A DNA stretch of 64,000 nucleotides, from contig CAJUSK010000011.1 in the NCBI GenBank assembly GCA_910589075.1, positions 190,061 through 254,060 on the forward strand, written 5' to 3'. This document shows positions 16,859-24,606 of this stretch, in pieces. Source of the stretch: an uncultured Lachnospiraceae bacterium (GTDB taxonomy: Bacteria > Bacillota > Clostridia > Lachnospirales > Lachnospiraceae). Every line of letters begins with the position of its first letter. Position 1 is the first letter of the stretch. The notes under the pieces are model-generated. The model did no database searches and had not been told where the DNA came from. It worked only from the letters and a program-made list of their open reading frames with translations. The translations under genes were made by a program, and so were the position numbers.

Positions 16859-16902
16859 TCATGACAATAGGTTTGCTGGCAAGCCTGCAATCTATTGTTT
16901 GT
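16859..16902 (+). repeat. Dispersed hairpin repeat, copy A
   Basis: Core 16865-16897: CAATAG and CTATTG arms, an inner TTGC/GCAA pairing, and a GGC-AA-GCC tip. It is preceded by TTCATGA and followed by TTTGTT. It is nearly identical to copy D at 56295-56328 and related to copies B, C, E and F. It lies between the DUF6465 terminator and the 3' end of the convergent membrane-protein gene. Confidence 0.85.
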
Positions 16903-16914
16903 TTATCATCTGTT

Positions 16915-18348
16915 CTAATTGAGGGTGAGCTTTTCAGCCGCATATTCCTGAGCATAGGAATCGGTTACCAGATCACGGATGTTGGAATCCTTGAAAGAGG
17001 CGGCAATAATCCTGCCGGAATCCAGCGCCAGATCATAGCTGCCATCCGCTTTCTGAATCAGATCATTAAACTGTACGACCACCTCTGCATCACAGGCCAC
17101 ACCATCGGCCTGTGACAATGTGGCTTTATAAACCAGCTTCACATCATTGTTATGGGACTTGGAAGTTTCAAAATATTCCGGCTTGAGCACATTCAGATAA
17201 GCTGAAATGAGCCGGGGATTACTCCAGCGGAAAGTCGTCTTTCCATTGACCCAAATCGGCATCAGGTTTGCCTCGCTGAAAATACGAAGCCCATATTCCG
17301 TTGCATCTCCAAAGAGTGTGGAGGCGGTTTCGTTCAGTATATGTATCTGCTCCTGTGTGAGCTGAGAAGAGTCCCGCAGATATCTGTCCGTATGCTCCAC
17401 TGTAAATTCTTTTTCATATTCTGACTGAGAAGCCACGGCATATTCATGGGAAATGGCTTCTTCCTCTGAAAAAGACGCTTTTAAAACAAAGGTATCCCCC
17501 AGATCATAACACGCTTTCTGCTCAACAATCTCATAACTGACTGTCTGCAGGAATGGGTCAGTGCTTTGATTGGCTACTGCAACAGACAATTCCGGTGCGG
17601 TTCCCTCATAAGTAACCGCCACATCCCTGAACAGATCATCCACAGAGAGTTCCCTGCCTTCTGGCAGGCCACTGACCTCAATCTGGAAACTGTCTTCTTT
17701 GACACGCAGCTTCTGCTCCTTTGCAGCCTCCTCATCATACAGGAAATGCACCTCCAACAGATCGCCGTTTTTGAGGTTCCCGTTTTCAGAGAGCAGACGG
17801 ATCTCTGCTTCTTCCAGAAACTCAGCGTATTCTTCTGTCTCCTGAATAGACAGGGCAGCAGTGCCTCTGGAGTCATACCCGGAATAAGTAATATCAATAT
17901 AATCTTTGGGCTGCAGATTATCAAAACTGAGATACCGCACAACAAACCCGATGATCACACAGGCCGCAACGAGTGGTATCCATGCCGCCCACAGTCTGGT
18001 TTTCTTTTTCTTCCTTTTTAAATGGGGCTGTTTTTTCCGCCCGCCAGGTATAGCGGCAGCGGCAGCGCTTTTTGGAACTGTGCGGCCGCCCGGTTCCAGG
18101 TTCCTGCGCCTTTTGCCCATAGTCTGTCTGACTTTTTTCGAAGATATGTCCCGTTTTGTCTCTGCGTTTCGCCTGGATTTGTGTTTTGACGCCGTTTCAA
18201 CCTTTTTCTTTCCGGCGCCGGACTTTTTTTTCAAAGATTTTGAAGTAACTGCCTTGTGTTTTCCAGGTGCTGACTGCAATGTTTTCTGCTTTGTCTGCTT
18301 CCTGCTTCCTGTTTTTCCTTTTGCTTTTTCACTGTTTACTGTCTTCAT
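16915..18348 (-). CDS. Single-pass membrane protein with a very basic cytoplasmic N terminus
   Basis: Not assigned to a characterised family. The ATG at 18348 is used; AGGAG lies upstream but about 14 bases away, so the start is moderately sure. In the 477-residue product, residues 1-120 or so are extremely Lys/Arg-rich with Ser/Thr/Gly, followed by one hydrophobic helix (about 123-143) and an extracytoplasmic part of about 330 residues. The beginning of that part contains ITYSGYDSRGTA, a motif recurring in extracellular domains of Lachnospiraceae zinc-ribbon membrane proteins. The basic tail could bind nucleic acid or anionic lipid. The gene is convergent with the DUF6465 gene, which also has a basic low-complexity segment. 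Confidence 0.75.
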   Translation of the reverse strand: MKTVNSEKAKGKTGSRKQTKQKTLQSAPGKHKAVTSKSLKKKSGAGKKKVETASKHKSRRNAETKRDISSKKVRQTMGKRRRNLEPGGRTVPKSAAAAAIPGGRKKQPHLKRKKKKTRLWAAWIPLVAACVIIGFVVRYLSFDNLQPKDYIDITYSGYDSRGTAALSIQETEEYAEFLEEAEIRLLSENGNLKNGDLLEVHFLYDEEAAKEQKLRVKEDSFQIEVSGLPEGRELSVDDLFRDVAVTYEGTAPELSVAVANQSTDPFLQTVSYEIVEQKACYDLGDTFVLKASFSEEEAISHEYAVASQSEYEKEFTVEHTDRYLRDSSQLTQEQIHILNETASTLFGDATEYGLRIFSEANLMPIWVNGKTTFRWSNPRLISAYLNVLKPEYFETSKSHNNDVKLVYKATLSQADGVACDAEVVVQFNDLIQKADGSYDLALDSGRIIAASFKDSNIRDLVTDSYAQEYAAEKLTLN

Positions 18349-18451
18349 AAATCTGCTTGAATCTCCTGAATAAAATCGCGTGAATTTTAGTATATTGTAC
18401 TTTGGAAAAATTTGCAATGGGATTTTGCGTTATATTCTGACGGAAACAGGG

Positions 18452-18473
18452 GCCATACAGAAGAATATGGCCA
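18452..18473. repeat. Inverted repeat upstream of the heat-shock promoter
   Basis: GGCCATA, eight bases, TATGGCC, with additional GGG/CCC pairing around it. It lies between the divergent membrane-protein gene and the hrcA promoter. Role unknown; no clean T-tract follows. Confidence 0.5.
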
Positions 18474-18520
18474 ATCCCCTTCTATTTAGAATATTTTTAT
18501 AATTTATTTGCGAAAAAGAA

Positions 18521-18549
18521 TTGACAACAAATAAGGTAAGTGCTATTTT
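18521..18549 (+). promoter_or_regulatory. Promoter of the hrcA-grpE-dnaK-dnaJ operon
   Basis: TTGACA (18521-18526), 17 bases, TATTTT (18544-18549), with the CIRCE operator immediately downstream. Confidence 0.85.
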
Positions 18550-18563
18550 AGGTAAAGAAGATG

Positions 18564-18590
18564 TTAGCACTCAGGAAAGACGAGTGCTAA
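18564..18590. promoter_or_regulatory. CIRCE operator bound by HrcA
   Basis: TTAGCACTC, nine bases, GAGTGCTAA: a perfect match to the CIRCE consensus, placed in the 5' leader of the operon whose first gene encodes HrcA. HrcA bound here represses heat-shock genes, and GroEL modulates it in characterised systems. Confidence 0.98.
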
Positions 18591-18614
18591 TAACAAGCGG
18601 AAAGGGTGATGGAA

Positions 18615-19643
18615 ATGCAGTTGGATGAAAGAAAGATGAAGATTTTGCAGGCCATCATCCACAACTATCTGGAAACGGGTGAACCGGTAGGAAGCAGAAC
18701 CATTTCAAAATATACGGATCTGCATCTGAGCTCCGCTACCATCCGCAACGAGATGGCTGATCTGGAAGAACTGGGCTATATCCTGCAGCCCCATACTTCC
18801 GCGGGCAGGATTCCCTCCGATAAGGGATACCGGCTGTATGTGGATAATATGATGCAGGAAAAGGAACGGGAAGTCGAAGAAATCAAAGGGATGCTGCTGG
18901 AGAAGGAAGACAAGATGGAACAGCTTCTGAAACGAGTGGCAAGGCTCCTGGCGATGAATACCAATTATGCCACGATGATTTCTGCTCCCCAGACCAGAAA
19001 AAATAAGCTGAAGTTTATCCAATTATCCCGGATGGATGCGAAACAGCTTCTGGCAGTGATTGTGATTGAAGGCAATGTGATCAAAAACAATATGCTGCAG
19101 ATGAAAGAAGAACTGGACGAAGAAACCATTCTAAAGCTGAATATTTTGCTCAATACCCATTTAAACGGGCTTTCTGCGGAAGAGATCAATTTGGGCATGA
19201 TTTCTGCAATGAAGCGGCAGGCAGGTATTCACAGCGATATTGTGAGCGAAGTCATCGACGCGGTGGCTGACGCCATCAAGGCGGATGAGGATCTGGAGAT
19301 TTATACAAGCGGTACCAACAATATTTTCCGGTATCCGGAGCTGGCAGATCATCAGAAGGCAAGCGAACTGATTAATACATTTGAAGAGAAACAGATGTTG
19401 ACGGAGCTTGTCCGGGAGACGCTGGAGGATGAGAATAATACGGGCATCCAGGTATACATCGGAGAAGAAACGCCGATTAAAACCATGAAGGATTGCAGCA
19501 TTGTAACCGCCACATATGAATTGGAAGAAGGTATGCGGGGAACGATTGGTATTATAGGGCCGACGCGAATGGATTATGACCGGGTGGTGGATACGTTAAA
19601 AACATTGATGCATCAGTTGGATACCCTGTATAAAAAGCCGTAG
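18615..19643 (+). CDS. hrcA: Heat-inducible transcription repressor HrcA
   Basis: Represses class I heat-shock operons by binding CIRCE. The ATG at 18615 gives the canonical MQLDERKMKILQAII start and lies eight bases after AAAGGG; a GTG at 18606 and an ATG at 18609 are in frame but overlap the ribosome site. The 342-residue product has the N-terminal winged helix with SSATIRNEMADLEELGYILQ followed by PHTSAGRIPSDKGYRLYV, both HrcA hallmarks. The GAF-like and inserted dimerisation domains follow. It is the first gene of the operon and autoregulated through the CIRCE element. Confidence 0.98.
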   Translation: MQLDERKMKILQAIIHNYLETGEPVGSRTISKYTDLHLSSATIRNEMADLEELGYILQPHTSAGRIPSDKGYRLYVDNMMQEKEREVEEIKGMLLEKEDKMEQLLKRVARLLAMNTNYATMISAPQTRKNKLKFIQLSRMDAKQLLAVIVIEGNVIKNNMLQMKEELDEETILKLNILLNTHLNGLSAEEINLGMISAMKRQAGIHSDIVSEVIDAVADAIKADEDLEIYTSGTNNIFRYPELADHQKASELINTFEEKQMLTELVRETLEDENNTGIQVYIGEETPIKTMKDCSIVTATYELEEGMRGTIGIIGPTRMDYDRVVDTLKTLMHQLDTLYKKP

Positions 19644-19706
19644 CGTCCCGAGAAACAGGCGGATTGGCAGTGATGTAAAATATAAAGGTCGAAAGGAAGA
19701 AGAGTC

Positions 19707-20333
19707 GTGGAAAACAGGCTGGAACAGGAAGTGGCGCAGGAGCAGGAAGTGGAACAGATGGATACGGTTTCTGAAGAGGTTGTGGATGCGGCGGCCGAAG
19801 ATACTACAGAGGCGCCTGAAACAGAGCAGGCCCTGACGAAAGAAGAAATAAAAGCGGCAAAGAAAAAAGCCAAAGCAGAAAAAGCCGAAAAAAAGGATAA
19901 ATATAAAGAAAAAATTGAAGAACTGGAAGACCGTGTCAAACGGCAGATGGCGGAATTTGAGAATTTCAGGAAGCGCACAGACAGAGAAAAAACACAGATG
20001 TTTGAAACCGGTGCGAAGAGCGTTATTGAAAAGATACTTCCGGTGGTGGATAATTTTGAAAGAGGGCTGCAAACACCCGTTCCCGAAGGCGGCAATGATG
20101 CGTTTATGGAAGGCATGAATATGGTATATAAGCAGCTTATGACAGAACTGGAGAATATCGGTGTGAAACCCATCGAAGCCATCGGGACAGAGTTCAACCC
20201 GGATTTTCACAATGCGGTAATGCAGGTGGAAAGTGAAGAGTTTGAATCCGGGATTGTGGCGCAGGAGTTGCAGAAAGGCTATCTGTATCATGATACCGTA
20301 GTGAGACACAGTATGGTGGCAGTGGTACAGTAG
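19707..20333 (+). CDS. grpE: Nucleotide exchange factor GrpE
   Basis: Releases ADP from DnaK. The start is a GTG at 19707 with GAAAGGAAG upstream. The 208-residue protein has an acidic, Glu-rich disordered head (1-40), a Lys-rich segment, a long dimerising helix (about 60-115) with RQMAEFENFRKRTDRE, and the C-terminal beta domain with GTEFNPDFHNAVM and the terminal HDTVVRHSMVAV that contacts DnaK. It is the second gene of the CIRCE-controlled operon. Confidence 0.97.
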   Translation: MENRLEQEVAQEQEVEQMDTVSEEVVDAAAEDTTEAPETEQALTKEEIKAAKKKAKAEKAEKKDKYKEKIEELEDRVKRQMAEFENFRKRTDREKTQMFETGAKSVIEKILPVVDNFERGLQTPVPEGGNDAFMEGMNMVYKQLMTELENIGVKPIEAIGTEFNPDFHNAVMQVESEEFESGIVAQELQKGYLYHDTVVRHSMVAVVQ

Positions 20334-20420
20334 TTGATTCCCCGCTGTTTTCTGGGAAACAGACAGAAATTGCGGGCATAGATGCTGGGAAACATATTAT
20401 TTATATAGGAGGGCTTTATC

Positions 20421-22295
20421 ATGAGCAAGATTATTGGAATTGACCTTGGTACAACGAACAGTTGCGTGGCAGTTATGGAAGGTGGAAAACCGACTGTCAT
20501 TGCCAATACAGAAGGCGCAAGGACAACACCGTCTGTTGTGGCTTTTACAAAGACCGGAGAAAGGCTGGTAGGCGAACCTGCAAAACGTCAGGCAGTTACC
20601 AACGCGGAAAAAACCATTTCTTCCATTAAAAGAGATATGGGTACAGACCATGGAAGAACCATTGAGGATAAAAAGTATTCCCCGCAGCAGATTTCTGCTA
20701 TGATTTTACAGAAGTTGAAAGGGGATGCAGAAAACTATCTGGGTGAAAAAGTGACGGAAGCGGTAATTACCGTACCGGCTTACTTCAATGACGCACAGCG
20801 TCAGGCAACCAAAGATGCAGGCAAGATTGCAGGCATGGATGTAAAGCGTATTATCAACGAGCCTACGGCTGCTGCGCTGGCATATGGACTTGACAACGAA
20901 AAAGAACAGAAGATCATGGTATACGATTTGGGCGGCGGTACATTTGATGTGTCCATTATTGAAATCGGTGACGGCGTTATCGAAGTTCTGGCAACCAATG
21001 GTAACAACAGACTGGGCGGTGACGATTTCGACCAGAAGATTACCGACTATATGCTGGCCGAGTTTAAGAAAAATGAAGGCATCGACCTTTCCATTGACAA
21101 GATGGCGCTGCAGAGACTGAAAGAAGCCGCTGAGAAGGCTAAGAAAGAACTTTCTTCTGCGACTACAACCAATATCAACCTTCCGTTTATTACGGCAACA
21201 CCGGAAGGCCCTAAACACTTTGACATGAACCTGACCAGGGCGAAGTTTGACGAACTGACCCATGATCTGGTGGAGATGACAGCGATTCCGGTACAGAACG
21301 CACTGAAAGATGCAGGCGTAACGGCTTCCGAACTGGGCAAGGTATTGCTGGTGGGCGGTTCCACACGTATACCGGCTGTACAGGAAAAAGTAAAGATGCT
21401 GACCGGCCATGAACCCAGCAAGAGCCTGAACCCGGATGAGTGTGTGGCAATCGGTGCTTCTATCCAGGGCGGTAAGCTGGCAGGCGATGCAGGCGCAGGC
21501 GATATCCTTCTGCTGGATGTTACACCCCTTTCTCTTTCCATTGAGACAATGGGCGGTGTGGCAACCAGGCTGATTGAAAGAAATACAACGATTCCCACAA
21601 AGAAGAGCCAGGTATTCTCCACGGCGGCTGACAATCAGACAGCAGTGGATATCAACGTGGTACAGGGTGAGAGACAGTTTGCAAAGGATAATAAATCTCT
21701 CGGCCAGTTCAGACTGGACGGAATCCCTCCGGCGCCCCGTGGAATCCCGCAGATCGAGGTTACATTTGACATTGATGCCAATGGTATTGTCAATGTTTCT
21801 GCAAAGGACCTGGGAACCGGAAAAGAGCAGCATATTACCATTACGGCAGGCTCCAATATGTCTGATGAAGACATCGACAGAGCAGTGAAAGAAGCCGCAG
21901 AATATGAAGCGCAGGATAAGAAGAGAAAAGAAGCGATTGATGCAAGAAATGACGCGGATTCCTTTGTATTCCAGACAGAAAAAGCGCTGACGGATGTGGG
22001 CGATAAGATTGCAGAGAGCGATAAGAGCGCAGTGGAAGCCGATCTGGCGGCATTGAAAGAACTTCTGGAAAAAACAAAAGACACCGAAATGACAGAATCT
22101 CAGGTGGCTGAGATGAAGGCTGCACAGGAAAAACTGATGAACAGCGCACAGGCATTGTTCACCAAAGTATATGAGCAGGCGCAGGCAGCAGGCGCAGGCG
22201 CGGCAGGTCCTGACATGGGCGGCGCACAGGCAGGCCCTTCAGATGATGCAGGTGCCGGCGATGATGTGGTAGACGGAGATTACAGAGAGGTATAG
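20421..22295 (+). CDS. dnaK: Chaperone DnaK (Hsp70)
   Basis: ATP-dependent chaperone, 624 residues, a full-length Gram-positive DnaK. The nucleotide-binding domain starts IGIDLGTTNSCVAVMEGG, with the second phosphate motif VYDLGGGTFDVSI and adenosine motif LLVGGSTRIPAVQE. The interdomain linker and substrate-binding domain contain DVTPLSLSIETMGG and RGIPQIEVTFDIDANGI. The helical lid ends in a Gly/Ala/Asp-rich tail. An AGGAGG ribosome site lies in front of the ATG. It works with GrpE and DnaJ encoded on either side. Confidence 0.99.
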   Translation: MSKIIGIDLGTTNSCVAVMEGGKPTVIANTEGARTTPSVVAFTKTGERLVGEPAKRQAVTNAEKTISSIKRDMGTDHGRTIEDKKYSPQQISAMILQKLKGDAENYLGEKVTEAVITVPAYFNDAQRQATKDAGKIAGMDVKRIINEPTAAALAYGLDNEKEQKIMVYDLGGGTFDVSIIEIGDGVIEVLATNGNNRLGGDDFDQKITDYMLAEFKKNEGIDLSIDKMALQRLKEAAEKAKKELSSATTTNINLPFITATPEGPKHFDMNLTRAKFDELTHDLVEMTAIPVQNALKDAGVTASELGKVLLVGGSTRIPAVQEKVKMLTGHEPSKSLNPDECVAIGASIQGGKLAGDAGAGDILLLDVTPLSLSIETMGGVATRLIERNTTIPTKKSQVFSTAADNQTAVDINVVQGERQFAKDNKSLGQFRLDGIPPAPRGIPQIEVTFDIDANGIVNVSAKDLGTGKEQHITITAGSNMSDEDIDRAVKEAAEYEAQDKKRKEAIDARNDADSFVFQTEKALTDVGDKIAESDKSAVEADLAALKELLEKTKDTEMTESQVAEMKAAQEKLMNSAQALFTKVYEQAQAAGAGAAGPDMGGAQAGPSDDAGAGDDVVDGDYREV

Positions 22296-22305
22296 TACAG
22301 AGCGG

Positions 22306-22342
22306 GGTATGGGGCATGGAACAGGGAAGGATGCCCCATACC
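22306..22342 (+). other. Twelve-pair hairpin in the dnaK-dnaJ spacer
   Basis: GGTATGGGGCAT (22306-22317) pairs perfectly with ATGCCCCATACC (22331-22342) across a 13-base loop. No T-tract follows. In the 70-base spacer it could stabilise the dnaK message end, guide processing, or lower dnaJ transcription relative to dnaK. Confidence 0.7.
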
Positions 22343-22365
22343 TGTGTGGGAAAAGGTAGATTGTT

Positions 22366-23547
22366 ATGGCAGAGCAGAAACGTGATTATTATGAGGTCCT
22401 GGGAGTAGAAAAAAGTGCCGATGATGCGGCTATCAAAAAAGCATACAGGGCGCTTGCCAAAAAATATCATCCGGATATGAATCCCGGTGATGAAGAAGCA
22501 GAGAAAAAGTTCAAAGAAGCGTCCGAAGCCTATGCCATATTGAGCGATCCCGAAAAGCGGCGTCAGTACGATCAGTTTGGCCATGCTGCGTTTGATAACG
22601 GAGGCGGCGGAGGCGGTGGTTTCGGTGGTTTTGATTTTAACGGCGCTGATTTCGGGGATATTTTCGGAGATATTTTCGGGGATATTTTTGGCGGCGGCAG
22701 AAGAAGCGGCCGGAGCAGCAATGGACCCATGAAAGGGGCAAATCTCCGCACCAGTGTGCGCATTAAATTTGAAGAGGCTGTTTTTGGCGTTGAGAAGGAA
22801 ATCGAACTGACCCTCAAGGATGAGTGTCCTACTTGTCATGGAAGCGGTGCAAAACCGGGAACCAATCCGGAAACCTGTTCCAAATGCGGTGGAAAAGGTC
22901 AGGTTGTATTTACGCAGCAGTCTTTCTTTGGTACGGTCAGAAATGTGCAGACTTGTCCGGAGTGTGGCGGCAGCGGAAAGGTCATTAAGGACAAATGCGG
23001 AGACTGCCATGGCAGCGGATTCATTGCCAATCGCAAGAAAATACAGATTACGATTCCGGCCGGAATTGATAATGGGCAGAGTGTACGGATACGTGAAAAG
23101 GGTGAACCGGGTGTCAACGGCGGGCCCAGAGGCGATTTGCTGGTAGAGGTGATGGTACAGCGTCATCCTGTGTTCCAGAGGCAGGATTATCATATCTATT
23201 CCACCGTGCCGGTTAGTTTTGCAGTCGCAGCCCTGGGTGGTGAGATTGTAATTGATACGGTTGACGGCAGAGTGATTTATGAAGTGAAGGCCGGCACACA
23301 GACTGACACGCGTGTCAGATTAAAAGGAAAAGGTGTTCCGTCCCTGCGCAATAAAGACGTACGGGGAGATCACTATGTTACGCTGGTGGTACAGGTGCCC
23401 GACAAACTTTCTCATGAAGCAAAAGAACTGCTGCGGAAATTTGACGAGGTGACAGGCGACAGCCTGAATGCGGCCAAAAAAGCCGAAGCAGGGAAAAACG
23501 GCGGGCCGGAGATCAAGGATAAAAAGAAAAAAGGGTTTTGGAAGTAA
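22366..23547 (+). CDS. dnaJ: Chaperone DnaJ (Hsp40, type I)
   Basis: Delivers substrates to DnaK and stimulates its ATPase. The 393-residue protein has the J domain (1-70) with the HPD tripeptide in KKYHPDMNPGD, a Gly/Phe-rich linker with three tandem GDIFGDIF-type units, four zinc-binding repeats (CPTCHGSG, CSKCGGKG, CPECGGSG, CGDCHGSG) at about 150-220, and two C-terminal substrate-binding beta domains. The tail is Lys-rich. It is the last gene of the heat-shock operon; a terminator follows within 40 bases. Confidence 0.99.
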   Translation: MAEQKRDYYEVLGVEKSADDAAIKKAYRALAKKYHPDMNPGDEEAEKKFKEASEAYAILSDPEKRRQYDQFGHAAFDNGGGGGGGFGGFDFNGADFGDIFGDIFGDIFGGGRRSGRSSNGPMKGANLRTSVRIKFEEAVFGVEKEIELTLKDECPTCHGSGAKPGTNPETCSKCGGKGQVVFTQQSFFGTVRNVQTCPECGGSGKVIKDKCGDCHGSGFIANRKKIQITIPAGIDNGQSVRIREKGEPGVNGGPRGDLLVEVMVQRHPVFQRQDYHIYSTVPVSFAVAALGGEIVIDTVDGRVIYEVKAGTQTDTRVRLKGKGVPSLRNKDVRGDHYVTLVVQVPDKLSHEAKELLRKFDEVTGDSLNAAKKAEAGKNGGPEIKDKKKKGFWK

Positions 23548-23560
23548 ACAGACAGCATGA

Positions 23561-23590
23561 AAGAATCCTGCGGAGCGGGATTCTTTTTTA
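23561..23590 (+). terminator. Terminator of the heat-shock operon
   Basis: AAGAATCC (23561-23568) pairs with GGATTCTT (23578-23585), followed by further T residues. It separates the dnaK operon from the restriction-methylation genes. Confidence 0.9.
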
Positions 23591-23658
23591 TTCTGCATAT
23601 GGGCCCCCAAAGGAAATAGCCGGCAGACGCAGACGTTTTTTCATATGAGGTAAAGTAA

Positions 23659-24549
23659 ATGACAAAAACAGAATGGATTTCTGACTTTCAGGAAGAAGCA
23701 GACAAAATACTTGCATATGTGGAAAGAAATGTGAGAAACCACAAGGACAAGGCAAGTGAAATGAATACAAGACTCAGAGCGTACCGGGATATACAAATAG
23801 AAAAAATAAAGCTGAAATCCCGGAAGGAAACATGGGATAAAGAAACGTTTTTAAATGAAATACTGTGTCTTACATATGCCTTTTATATAATTATGCTCAC
23901 ATATCGGAATAAAGTTTGGAAATATGAATACATGGCATTTTCACGTAGAATCGGGGAGATATGGGAACCTTTTTGCAGACTGCCGTTTGAATATCCAATC
24001 AGACCATTGCGGATGATCAAACCGCCTGCATTTGAAACTGTACAAGAGCAGATCCGATCTGTCACCGCTTCCTATATTGACAGTTTGGGCCTGGATAAAA
24101 CCATTCAGGAAGAATTGAAACGACAGTATGAGATTCCGTGGACTATGGTTGACAGCGGCGGAATAAAACTTGGACTGGATTTACATTTTGAACAGAATGG
24201 AATACATTATAACTGCGATTTTAAGAGCGGTTTCAGTTCGAATGAAAAGGGGAATACGAATCGCCTGCTGCTTGTGGCAAGTATATATCACTATCTTGGA
24301 GAAACTGAAAAAACAGTGCTGTTTGTAAGACAGAATGAAGATGAAAATAATCACTATTTGCAGATGTTAAAAAACTCGCCTTACTGGCAGGTTTATTGTG
24401 CTGAAGAAAGTTATTCTGTTATGAAACAGTTTACCGGATTTGATATGCGGCAATGGCTGGACACCCATGCGGACTGGACGAATGATATTGGGGCGGAACT
24501 GAGACAACACCTTGCAGACAACGGCCTGCTGAAATACTTGACGTGGTAG
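23659..24549 (+). CDS. Putative type II restriction endonuclease, PD-(D/E)xK type
   Basis: I do not recognise the family from sequence. The call rests on two points: the next gene is a type II-like adenine methyltransferase, and the protein carries a plausible PD-(D/E)xK core, with D174 in GLDLHFEQ, then after a 12-residue gap D187-F-K189 in YNCDFKSGF. The 296-residue length suits a type II enzyme. The N-terminal 120 residues are helical and charged with one hydrophobic patch (about 72-82). No signal peptide. Ribosome site GAGGT. Base composition is visibly more AT-rich than the flanking dnaJ and prmA regions, consistent with horizontal acquisition. I see no clear promoter between the dnaJ terminator and the start. 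Confidence 0.65.
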   Translation: MTKTEWISDFQEEADKILAYVERNVRNHKDKASEMNTRLRAYRDIQIEKIKLKSRKETWDKETFLNEILCLTYAFYIIMLTYRNKVWKYEYMAFSRRIGEIWEPFCRLPFEYPIRPLRMIKPPAFETVQEQIRSVTASYIDSLGLDKTIQEELKRQYEIPWTMVDSGGIKLGLDLHFEQNGIHYNCDFKSGFSSNEKGNTNRLLLVASIYHYLGETEKTVLFVRQNEDENNHYLQMLKNSPYWQVYCAEESYSVMKQFTGFDMRQWLDTHADWTNDIGAELRQHLADNGLLKYLTW

Positions 24550-24567
24550 GGGCATAACCATATAATT

Positions 24568-24587
24568 ACTTAAGAATAAACTTAAGT
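24568..24587. repeat. Inverted repeat with two CTTAAG hexamers between R and M genes
   Basis: ACTTAAG, a six-base spacer, CTTAAGT. The repeat lies in the 57-base gap between endonuclease and methyltransferase genes, just upstream of the methyltransferase ribosome site. It may be an operator; that the two self-complementary CTTAAG hexamers are the system's own recognition site is only a speculation. Confidence 0.55.
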
Positions 24588-24606
24588 GATTCGGAGAGAC
24601 CATCCA

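Noticed and set aside
22620..22700. Tandem repeats (GATATTTTCGGG units) as a DNA repeat element
   Set aside because: They encode the repetitive Gly/Phe linker of DnaJ, a normal feature of the protein.
23597..23648. Two CATATG hexamers flanking the dnaJ-restriction junction as insertion-site duplications
   Set aside because: Six-base palindromes are expected by chance in AT-rich DNA, and no longer direct repeat or element ends accompany them.
24586..24606. Upstream GTG start for the adenine methyltransferase
   Set aside because: No ribosome site precedes it, whereas GGAGAG lies eight bases before the ATG at 24607.
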